Source: Pyxicephalus adspersus
Taxonomy: Eukaryota; Chordata; Amphibia; Anura; Pyxicephalidae
Reading direction: 5' to 3'
Length of the DNA: 64,000 nt
NCBI RefSeq assembly: GCF_032062135.1
Contig: NC_092869.1
Coordinates: 46,223,522 to 46,287,521, forward strand
The translations under genes were made by a program, and so were the position numbers. The notes beneath the pieces are model-generated. The model searched no databases and was not told the DNA's origin. It was given only the letters and a program-made list of their open reading frames with translations. This document shows, in pieces, positions 24,226-35,300 of this stretch (within the stretch, counting starts at the first letter, position 1; each line of letters begins with the position of its first letter).

Positions 24226-24439
24226 TCATATCTCATATTATTATCGAAATCTCATAAAAAGAATTAAAACAATTGCATGCAGAGCTGCATGAGGCAGCAA
24301 CACAACCCTGTGCATGATGGTCGCCTGGCATTTGTGCGCTGTTCCTGCATGTAGCGCTCTGGGTGAGGAGTGCATGTCACCCATACAAAGCAGAGCTCTT
24401 CTCTCCTCCTCTGCTCCATGGAGCCAGGGAGGGGGCCAC

Positions 24440-24500
24440 TATGATGTCACTTCCCCCAGCTCTGCCATATATAACCCAATGCTGCAGTGCTCACTAGGCA
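24440..24500 (+). promoter_or_regulatory. CHGA: CHGA core promoter: CRE-like site and TATA box
   Basis: TATATAA lies at 24468-24474, with a CRE-like TGATGTCA 19 bases upstream (24442-24449). Mammalian chromogranin A promoters are known to use a cAMP-response element shortly upstream of a TATA box for neuroendocrine expression, and the same arrangement is seen here. A start about 30 bases downstream, near 24500, would be expected. Confidence 0.65.
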
Positions 24501-24713
24501 CCCAGAGCGAGCAGGGGAGGGAGGAAGGTAGGTAGGTTACCCTGCCTGCTATGCAGATCCCCTATAATGCGCCTGCTCTGCCCTCACTGCACTCCTGCTC
24601 TGCACTCCTCTCCCCTTGCAGTAACATTGACCCCTTTGTATTTTCTGCAGGGATTGGATACCAAGGAGTGATTGCAGCAATTCCCAGCACACTGCAGCCA
24701 GCCTGATCCCAGC
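24500..24713 (+). other. CHGA: CHGA 5' UTR, possibly with a small intron
   Basis: Likely leader between the TATA-directed start and the ATG. A donor-like gaggaag|gtaggt after 24527 and an acceptor-like attttctgcag ending at 24650 could remove a 123-bp intron. An unspliced leader, as I recall for the human gene, is equally possible. Confidence 0.4.
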
Positions 24714-24759
24714 ATGTTCTCCTTAGGGCTCCTGAGCCTCATCGTCTGCACCACACAAG
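24714..24759 (+). CDS. CHGA: CHGA exon 1 (residues 1-15, signal peptide)
   Basis: ATG at 24714 to donor cacaag|gtaagt. It encodes MFSLGLLSLIVCTTQ, the hydrophobic part of the signal peptide, and leaves in phase 1 like the mammalian exon. Confidence 0.92.
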
Positions 24760-26349
24760 GTAAGTGGCATGATGTGTCGGGTGCCAGGGGGTTGCGCTGC
24801 GCTTTCTGCAATCTCTGTCCTTTCAGCACCAAGGACAGCGGCTGAGTACTGCAGCTTCAGCACCTCCTTGGGATGACCTGCGGCAGACAGCTCAATAGGA
24901 TTACAGACTCAAAATACAACAATTGCAACAAGGTCACCTTTCACTGGGCGCATTCTTCTATCCTGGCATCAGGACCCCCTTTAGTGCTTGGGGGATACAG
25001 ATTGCAGTATTAGGACCCCGTATCATGGGCAGGGGATACACATTACAGGATCAGCAAACCCAATCAGTACCAGGGGGGATCAGGACCCCTATAGTGCTAC
25101 ACATCGCAGTATTAGGACCCCTTACCATGGGCAGGAGATACACATCACAGTATAAGGACCCCCAATCAGTACCAGGGGGCTCAGGACCCCTTTGGTGCTA
25201 GACCCCCTTTATTGTCACACATCGCAGTATTAGGACCCCTATCATTACCAGGGGGCATCAGGACCCCCATTACTGTTAGGAGATACACATCGCAGCATTA
25301 GGACCCCTTATGATTGGCAGAGGACACACATTACAGGATCAGCACCCCTATCACTACCAGGGGGCATCAGAACCTCTTTTACTTCTCAGTGATACACATC
25401 GCAGCTTGAGGACCCCTTATCATGGACAGGGGACACACATAGCAACATCAGGATCCCCTTTAGTGCTACAGATCGCAGTATTAGGACCCCTATCATTACC
25501 AGGTGGCATCAGGACCCCTTTGGTACTATGGGGATACAGATTGCAGTATTAGGACCCCCATTACTGCCAGGGAACATATATTACACATCAGGGCCCCTTT
25601 ACTAATTGGGGGATACATATCGCGTTATTAGGACCTCCACCATTACCAGGGGCAATCATCCAAGCATTGGGACCCCCCTTACTGCTAGGGGATAAACATT
25701 GCAGTATTAGGACCCCTTATGATTGGCAGGGGACACACATATCATCGTCAGAACCTCTTTTACTTCTCGGGGATACACATCGCAGCTTGAGGACCCCTTA
25801 TCATGGGAAGGGGACACACATATCAACATCAGGACCCCCTTTAGTACTACACATTGCAGTATTAGGACCCCTATCATTACCAGGGGGCATCAGGACCCCC
25901 TTTACTGTTACGAGATACCCATCACAGTATTGGGACCCCCTTTACTGTTAGGGGATAAACATTGCAGTATTAGAATCCCCATTATTGTCATGAGACACTC
26001 ATCACAGCATGAGGACCCCTTATCATGGGCAGAGGACATCAATCTCAGACTTAGGACCCCCATTACTGCTAGGGGGACCCCTATTACAAAGCAGAGACCC
26101 CCCCATCACTCCTAGGGAACACATACACCAGCATTGGGGCCCCATCACTAACTGGGGACACAGATACCAGCAACAGGACCCAGGGACCCCCATCACTAGA
26201 CCCCCCATTACTTCCATATCAGGACCCCATCACTACCAGGGACATAAACCCTCATATTAGGACCCCTTTACTGTCTGATGGGGGGCCGCAGAATGCAATA
26301 TGTGCAGATGCTTCATACTCCGGTATTCATACACACATACAATGTATCC

Positions 26350-26384
<35 letters not shown>

Positions 26385-29300
26385 TTTCCTATCTATTGAT
26401 CGATCTGTTGATTTACATTCAGCATATTGCGTTCACTTCACTTCACAGATCTGGGTCCCCCTATCAGGAAGCACAGTGGGGCCCCCAATATTCCAGGGGC
26501 CCCAGGGACAATTATTAATATTACCAGACGTCTGGACTGGCTGAGCAGATTTCTGCCCCCCCCCCCATCCCTCACCCGCTGTGGGGGTCCTTTGTTTGAC
26601 AATGATATCAGAATGTTCTGGATTCCAGCGATCACCCCGTGTCACCCCTATTCTGCCGGCGGTTTCAGCAGATTTGGGGTATAGGGGGGTAGGTGAGGGG
26701 GGGCACCCCCTGTAGTATTATCAGATTTGGGGGGGAGGGGTCATTATTTTCTGGCTGTATAATTATTGTCTTGTATGAGAATGGAAATTATACATCAGGG
26801 GGCAGGGTGGGTAACGCACAGGTGCCCCCCCTATAGGTGGTGTGTGGTGGGTGCAACCCAAATTTATCAGCGTATATAATTACCCCCTCCTCCCCCCCCA
26901 TAGAGATCATTAGACTGTGACACCGGGTGGAAATAAATTAGCAAGGTGACCCCTGTGAGGGGGGAGGGGTTATAGACAAATCAATAATAATCAGCGGAGT
27001 ACTCTGCGTCTTTATTCCCGCGCGGGCTCTACAAGTATCCGCTGGCTTTATTTATTTATTGGTTGCAGCGTCCAATCATTCCATTTGTATAAAATAATTC
27101 TTATATTCTGCATGACAATGTAAATGAATGAAAACGGCGATTTGTTTAAAGTTCATAACAGAATTGGATATTGATCGATCCGCCAAGACGTTTATTGTAT
27201 TCTATGCAAGCAACAGAAATACCCGAATAGTATCAGCTTCTTGCAGTCCTTGTACAGCAGAGCTTATGCTAAGAGAGGTAGAAGCAGCACAGGGAGCCAA
27301 TCAGATGTGTGGCAGTGCAAGGAGGATGCTGATAGGTGGATAGAGCAGAGGGATAAAGAGATGAGCTCAGTTGTCTTTTTTTTACCCATGCACAAATGAT
27401 GGGGGGAAGGGTAAGACTTCCCTGAGCAGTCACAGATCAGATCTCCTGCCAGACAGAGCTGTAAAAATCACAAGATTGGATGAACAGAACTCGAAATCCT
27501 TTGGCAGGTAATACGGCTCCTGTGTGTGGATTTTGCTGTTTGCTCAGAGTTCTGCTTTAATGTTCTCCACTTGTGGTAGAAATATATAGAAAGCCTTTGA
27601 TGGCCAGCGTCTGAAAGAGCAGCCAGCCATCTAGATACATTTTATCACTGAATAAGCATGCAGCCAGTGAAGTCAACGTGAAATCAGAACTTCAGAGCTG
27701 CATACTTATACATGGGCACCGATCCAAATGGTGCTGAACGTCCAGATCTCCATCACAGCCATTGGACACAGTGCATACTTCAGGAGCCTCCAACAGGACA
27801 CAGACGGGGGCCCCTAATCCTACCCTGCCCTATGGGAAAAAAATAGTATTGAAGTCAATTTCTAGCAATGTGGGTCACATGACTTCCTTCATCCAATCAT
27901 CTCTGCACATCGCCATCCTCCTAGGCTTTCTACCACGGTATATTCGGTACACAGGTCACATGACTTCCCTCATCCAATCATCCCTGCCCATGTGCTCCCT
28001 ATTTACATAGATTTATTTTTACAATGCACACTGTAGGCAGGTCACATGACCTCCCTCATCCAATCAGTCTAGCCCTTGTGCACCCCGTCCTCATAGGGGT
28101 TCCACTATTTCATGGCCATGGCTCCATGGGACCCCGCAGGACAGCTGTAGCCCCCCAATCATGAAGGAGAGAGCAGGGTGCATTCAGCAATGGTAGGTTG
28201 AGCAGTCACTTACCTGATAGGTGCACAGCAAGCATGCAAAGTGCTGAGCTCAGCAGGTCATACGTGTTATTTACATGACAGTTTGATATGTTGTTAGTAT
28301 GACATGAAATGAGTTCAGTATAATGCCGTCTTCTGATCGTCATGTTTTCTCCCCCCAGTGTTGTCCCTTCCTGTATCCAGCCTGGAAAGTGAAGGTGACA
28401 CCAAGGTGAGAGCTGCTGCTTCCCTGGACACTTTTTATGGGTTTTATATTTTTTTGCTATTCCATGTGTTTGTTATTATGTTAGAGATCTGGTGATCGGC
28501 CAGCAGAGGGCGCTCTCTGTGCTCGGTTCTGATACCACCGAGGAGAGAGAACTTTGATCTCAATGCTGACTATTTATTGGTCTGTGCCTATCATGTGACT
28601 TCAGAACCGTCACCCCCCCCACACACACACACATATCTTCCAGTGCATGCCAACATTCACCTCCCTGCGCTGTAGGAAGTCATCCAATCAGATCCAAGCT
28701 TCAGCGCTGTCATTCTATTGGCCGACCTACAACGGAGGATATTTACAGCCCGGCTTTGTCTCTCATAATTTGGGTCACCGGCTGCTTGTGAATCATTCAC
28801 TTAATTATTCATCTGTTCCACATATTGAAAGCTTCCGCTTATTACAAAGCCAGGAGAGGGGATTGAAGGATAAATTCACCCAAACATTGAGGTTATGTGA
28901 TCCTCTGTGTGGCTCTGGAGGTGACATGGGCTGTCTGTGGGCCCCGGGCTGCCCCACTGGGGGCCCTTCCTGATCCTAGTAAGTGGGGTAATAATAGGCT
29001 TGTTAGGTCCCCCATCTGCATGGAGTTTGTATGCTGTGGGTGGCGGCCCCTGTCCAGACCGCCAATCACAGCAGTGGGAAATCTTTGGTGCTTTATTTGA
29101 TTGGATGATCTGTGCATGCCATGAAAGAGGGTTGACCCCTCCCCCCGGGTTTCCATCCCCCCCAGGATGTCCCTTTGCTCAGTGACCGGTTCTCTTTATC
29201 ATCCTCTCTCCTGATGATCTCGGCTCCTCATTGCTTCGTTTCCCCCTTCAGGTGATGAAATGTATCGTGGAAGTGATTTCGGACACGCTGTCCAAACCCG

Positions 29301-32300
29301 AACCCATCCCCATCACCCCGGACTGCCTGGAGACTCTCCGAGAAGGTGAGATACAAGGAGGCAGAGCTGGATGACAATCCAGTCCAATATTCATCATCCA
29401 CCAGGAGCGCAGCTGGGAGATCTCTGCGATTTATCTGATCAGGCGGGGGGTGACGATTTCACATATTTATATATCGCCCACATATAATGTAGCTTTGTAC
29501 AGTGTAGATGTGTCTGCTTATTTTGTGAACTGAATAGAAAAAGCTGACCCCTGGTGCAGAACAGGAGCTATGCTTTTTGTATGGAAGCAGAAGTTTCTCT
29601 GCAAAGGTCTGACACGCCCCCTGATGAGTCAAAGCCAGAGCTATCCAATCAGAAAAAAACATGAGGTTTGCTGATTGGAGAGATGTAGGTCTGATACTGC
29701 AGGGGGTGTGTCAGATCTTAGTAGAGAGACCGCTGCTTCTATACTTCCAATGCTCTGCCGCTGGCAGGGGTCAGGATTTTCTATTTAGGCTGATGGTGTT
29801 TTATTGGCGCACACACGAGGGGCACTCCGCCCCGCTGCATAGCACCCTCCCATGAATCTCTATAGTAGATGGGAACCGATCTGGGGGTCCTGCATCTCGG
29901 GGACAAGGATTGGATCAGACGTGGCCCCCTGACCAATACAATGACACAATGATCTCTATGTTACAGATGAAAGGATCATCTCCATCCTCCGGCATCAGAA
30001 TCTACTGAAGGAGCTGCAGGATCTGGCTGCCCAAGGTAAAGATTCCACACCACACTCGGGGCAGTTATACAATTACCCCAACACCACCCAATCAGGAATT
30101 GCCCTGGCATGTCTCTGCTGACCCTTCACATCAGCAGGGATCACATGACACAACAGGGTTGCCTCTGACTGGATAATGAAGAATGTGCAGCACCGTGATT
30201 GGCTCCTTCTTGTTCCCCTATTTTATGATTGCCATATAATATTGTGCAAAGTACCAGAGACCGGCATGGCTGCACGTTCTGCCCCTCCTCCCCTATTCTG
30301 CACCTCTAAGTACAGGGCAGCTAATATAAAGACAGACGCTGCTCCTTATACTGGCTGCACTATCATACATGAATTGTAAGGAAATCATCAATGGGATATT
30401 TTATTGCTTGCTGCACAGCTGCGGCTTATTGCCTCCTGAGCCCTAATCCCAGCAGCTCAGACAATGGAAATTGTCATAGAGACACAAAGATAATAATAGA
30501 CACAACGCAGAGCTGCAGGGGAAGCTGCGGAGATGGCTGCTTCCTGGTCTCTACCTGAGTGTCACCCTCCCCCCCTCCCCCGTGTAATTCTCTGCACTAT
30601 TATTAAAGTGTACCTGTCATAAACATTCACTACATGATGGTGTAACCCCGCCCCTGAGGAGTCCCCATAGTACAGAATTAACAATTAATTGTGGTGTCCA
30701 AACACAGAGGGACCCCATCACCATGTGGGAGGGGCAGAGGCACAAACTGCTGTAGAGATCTCACCTCCCCCTTCAATAAATCTGCCCCAAGCCTCACCTT
30801 CAATAAATCTGCCCTCCAGCCTCCCCATTGGGATGTATGCCCCCAGCTTCCCCTTCAAAAAATCAGCCACCAGCCTTCCCCTTTCTTAAATCTGCCCTAT
30901 AGCCTCTCCATTGGGATTTATGCCCTCCACCTCCCATTCATTAAATCTGCCCCAGCCTCCCCCTTTCTTAAATCTGCCCTCTAGCCTCTCCATTGGGATT
31001 TATGCCCTCCACCTCCCATTCATTAAATCTGCCCCAGCCTCCCCCTTTCTTAAATCTGCCCTCTAGCCTCTCCATTGGGATTTATGCCCTCAGCCTCCCA
31101 TTCATTAAATCTGCCCCAGCCTCCCCCTTTCATAAATCTGCCCTCCAGCCTGTCCTTCAGTCTTGCATAGTGGTAGGGGCTCCAATCTTGGAGTGAAATT
31201 GCTTCCTCTGTTTTCTGCACACTGTTACATTAGAAGCTGCAGCAAGTCTGACAGAGATATTTAATTCCTTCTTGGTCCGTATCTCATAATAAATGGAGCC
31301 GCTGGATCAGTATGACTGATAATTTGTCTTTGGATGCCAGGATTTCAGACTTGTACTGACCGGGGGTTTCTATTTTTCTGTCCACAACCTGTTTTCTCAT
31401 TACTTACCTTCCAATTTTACCATCTGCAGGGGCCATGGAGAGGATCCAGAAGGCGAAGAAGAATCGCGGGTATGAGGAGGAGCTTTCCGCCGTCCTGGAG
31501 AAGGATGACAAAGGGCCCGGCTCCGGTGAGTGTCACAGTGACCCTGTAATCGATCTTCCTTCATCCGGTGGCCTCGGCGCTCTGAGCTCCATTTATCTGA
31601 TAAATTCTGCGGCTGACAATCTGCTAATTGCCGGATCGGATTTTCCTGTGCAGCCGAAACTCGATATCTCCTGACCAATCCTAATTATAAGAATCGCGCC
31701 CAACCCCATCACTGCGGGGAACCCCGGAAATAATTCCCCCTGGAACCCCCTGGTGAAAGTGAATGTACCCATAGATCATCAGATATTGGTGATCGGTTAT
31801 CAGTGATTGCTTATTGGCGATCAATACTAAAATCCATGTAATTAGAATCTTATATTAAAATGATAAATAATATTAGGAAAAAAACACAGACAGTGAACTT
31901 GCCTAGGTGATTAGTGACAAATTGCCCCCTTGTATTGGGGGTCGGGGGTAGGTAGCAGAAATGTTGACCCCTGCTCTTGTATCTGGGAACCCCCTACCAA
32001 CCCCAGTAGGGACCCTGGAATCTTAAGGATTGTGTAAAAGAGAAAAGGGTGCAGGAAATGGTGGAGGAGGGTACCGGGAAGGAGGGGGGGGGGGGGGGGG
32101 AAAGGGTGCAATAAATGGGTATGGGGATAGGAGGGAGAGGGTGCAGGATATGCCGAGAGGGTAAAGGGGTGCGGGGTATGCCAAGAGAGGTGCGGGGTAT
32201 GGTGAGAGGGAAAGGGGGTGCACGGTATGGTGATGGGGAAAAGGTGCAGGGTATAGTGGGAGGGGAAAGGGGTGCAAGGTATGGTGAGAGGGGAAAGGGG

Positions 32301-35300
32301 TGCAAGGTATGGTGAGAGGGGAAAGGGGTGCGGGGTATGGTGAGAGGGGAAAGGGGGTGCAAGGGTATGGTGAGAGGGGAAAGGGGTGCGGGGTATGGTG
32401 AGAGGGGAAAGGGGTGCGGGGTATGGTGAGAGGGAAAGGGGGTGCACGGTATAGTGAGAGGGGAAAGGGGTGCAAGGTATGGTGAGAGAGGAAAGGGGTG
32501 CAAGGTATGGTGAGAGAGGAAAGGGGTGCAAGGTATGGTGAGAGGGGAAAGCGGTGCGGGGTATGGTGAGAGGGGAAAGCGGTGCGGGGTATGGTGAGAG
32601 GGGAAAGGGGTGCGGGGTATGGTGGGAGGGGAAAGGGGTGCGGGGTATGGTGAGAGAGAACGGGGGTGCGGGGTATTGTGATAGGGGAAGGGGGTGTGGG
32701 GTACGCCGAGAGGGGGGAGGGGTACAGGGTATAGTGAGACGAGGAAGGGGTGCAGGGGACAATCAGAAGACCACCTGCTGCCTCCAATACTGCACTCATT
32801 GCCGCCATTTTTATACCCCATTTATACCCCAATGTTTATCCTCTATTCGGGTTTATATTATTCTTCTGATATAATATACAATGAAACATTAATAAATATT
32901 ACAGGCTTGCAGGAACGAGGCCAGATATTGGCGCACGTTGGGGACCCATCACCCCCAGGGAGCCCCTCAGCTGTCTGACCTATAAACAAATTCTTTTCTT
33001 TCAGAAAAATCGGAGGAATTTCCTCTTCACAGTAAACTTTCGGAGAGCGAGGAGGTGAAGAGACAGCCGGACGAGGAGCGGAAGGAGAGCTCAGAGCGCT
33101 CTCAGGAAGGTGACAGCACCGAGGAGCTGGAGAGTAATGAGATCAGCAAGAGAGAGGAGACCCCAGAGGACGAGGAGGAGATCGATAATCGGATCACCGA
33201 TGAGATCAATGACATGGAACTTCCCAAGGACAATCAGGAAGATACCAGCGATGGGGCTTCCGAGGAGAAGGAGGCCAAGAAGGATCCCGAGGATGAGGAG
33301 ATTGGAGATCACGACAAAGAGGATCCGAAACAAGAGAGCAACGAGACGGAGAACGAGGAGGACGACACTCAGCGGGAGGACAGTACGTTCCATGGCAATG
33401 GTAGAGATGGTGACGGGGCTGGGGAAATATAGAAAGACCAAGTGCTGGGAGACCATGAGAAGGTCATTTTATGTCTGAACATCAGGAGAACACCCAACAC
33501 GTTTCAAGGGCTCTAAAGAACCCCTTCATCAGGGCTTTAAGGATTTGGGCATGAGATTGCCTCCTGTCCTAAATACTTCTTAGGGATTCTTTATCATTTT
33601 TACGTGATTCCAACTCAGGATAATCCACATTCTTCTCCAGCCCTGATGAAGGGGCCATTTCAAACCCCTGAAATGTGTTGGGTTTAACTTTTGGTTTCAT
33701 GCTTTCCCAGTTTTTAATATGATCCGTCCACATTCTAGATCAGAGACTCTAATGCACCTAGAATTGTCAGGCATGGATAGTGGGAAAAAGATGTTGGGTT
33801 GGCATGAATGACAGAAGAAGGAGCATTTCAGGAGAGGAGAGTTATAGAGGAAGGAGCAGAGTCCTCCAGCAGGCAGAGTATTTCAGGAGAGGAGAGTTAT
33901 AGAGGAAGGAGAAGTTTTGTTTTCTACATAATTTCTTTGTCTTCCTTCAGACTCGATGAGGACCCCTGAAGACAGCAGATCTGATGCAGAGTCCAGCAAG
34001 GAAAGCAAGCAGAGTGAGAGTGAAACAGACGATTGTTCCGACGATGAAAATGCCAAAGACCTCGAAGATTCCAAACGATGGAACAAGATGGACGAGCTGG
34101 CCAAGGAACTCCGAGCCAAGAGATGCGCCAAGCGCGATACCAGTGAGGAGGACCCAGACCGATCCATGAAAATTCCCACCAAAGACCAAAAGTTTGAGCC
34201 GGCCAATGAGGAGCAAGAAGACAAACGAGAGCAGCAAACCTCCAGGGAGCCTCAAATCTCCAAAAGACCCGAGGACAAGAAGGAAGAAGAGGGCAGCGCC
34301 AACAGGAGGACCGAGGTTGGTGTTAGAACATCAAAGGGGGCACAGTAAGAGCAGCGGCCATTGTTGGTTACACAATGGTACGTTGGCCATACCTGTGACA
34401 CATCCATAGACCACCACGCAGCCATCCGGTCATGTTGTAGGCAATCTGTGATACAACTTTCAATGTTTCACTTTCATATTTCCATACATTTCTAATATAG
34501 ATTTCTCCCTCCAGCGGTTATCAGATAACGCAGCCAGCACCCTGCTTGAATACCTTTTATTAGATTATATTACATTGTTGTCTGGGGTTTAATTATAATG
34601 AAAAGTTTATAAAGTCCGATTGCAAGGAAAGACAAGCTAACGCGTTTCGGGGCTTACATTGTCTTACTTTGTATCCATTCACTAATCATAGAGATGTGTG
34701 GGATCCAATGAGGTTTTAGTATGCTTAGCTCATATCTGGACCAAATCACATGACTGCACATTGATCTCTATAGGTTTGTGCTTGGTCAAGTTTGTTGCCA
34801 TCTCTCTTAAAATTATATAAATTATTATTTTTTATTTATTATTTTTAATTGAATGAATTCACCTTTACATCCCCTTTGTTACATGCACTTTGATGGCTGC
34901 ATGGCTGTTCTCAGTGCAGGTTTATAAATGGGGACAACTTTGGACCATGCTGTAGCCTCCATCAGACATGCATGAGAAAGGGTGACAATGCTGGAGAATA
35001 TTTGGGACAGAGACAAAGCGTTGTCACCCTTTATAAGAAGAGGCCTGAGCATGGCACAGGGTTTAAATGAAGTTGCAGGTTTCAAAATAAACAAGGTAAA
35101 GCCGATAGGAGATTTTAGTGACAGCCAATCAGCAATCACCTCTCGCTATCATAATGAAAAGTTCTGATTGGCTGATTGTGTTTCTCCTGCTCTAATAATC
35201 AGATGATCCCAATACGTTGTTTTTTCTTTTTCCCTCCAGGACCAAGAATTGGAAAGCCTGGCCGCTATAGAAGCAGAGCTAGAAAGCGTCGCCCACAAAC

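Larger units (their letters stand above)
24760..28358 (+). other. CHGA: CHGA intron 1
   Basis: 3.6-kb intron dominated by a 41-bp minisatellite (24935-26265), a (TCAA)n microsatellite, G- and C-runs at 26550-26900, and a threefold CCAAT-containing repeat (27870-28075). No exon-like sequence was recognised between them. Confidence 0.85.
33383..33950 (+). other. CHGA: CHGA intron 6
   Basis: Contains an inverted pair (33486-33700) and a 55-bp direct repeat (33821-33915). No exon-like sequence. Confidence 0.8.

Noticed and set aside
25310..26260. Series of ORFs with repeated GTPITR or RTPFT words
   Set aside because: Translation of the 41-bp minisatellite in CHGA intron 1.
31911..32832. Three overlapping minus-strand ORFs of 269-283 codons, rich in Pro, His and Ser
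   Set aside because: They are readings of the 28-bp minisatellite in CHGA intron 5; all three frames are open with the same composition, which no real gene shows.
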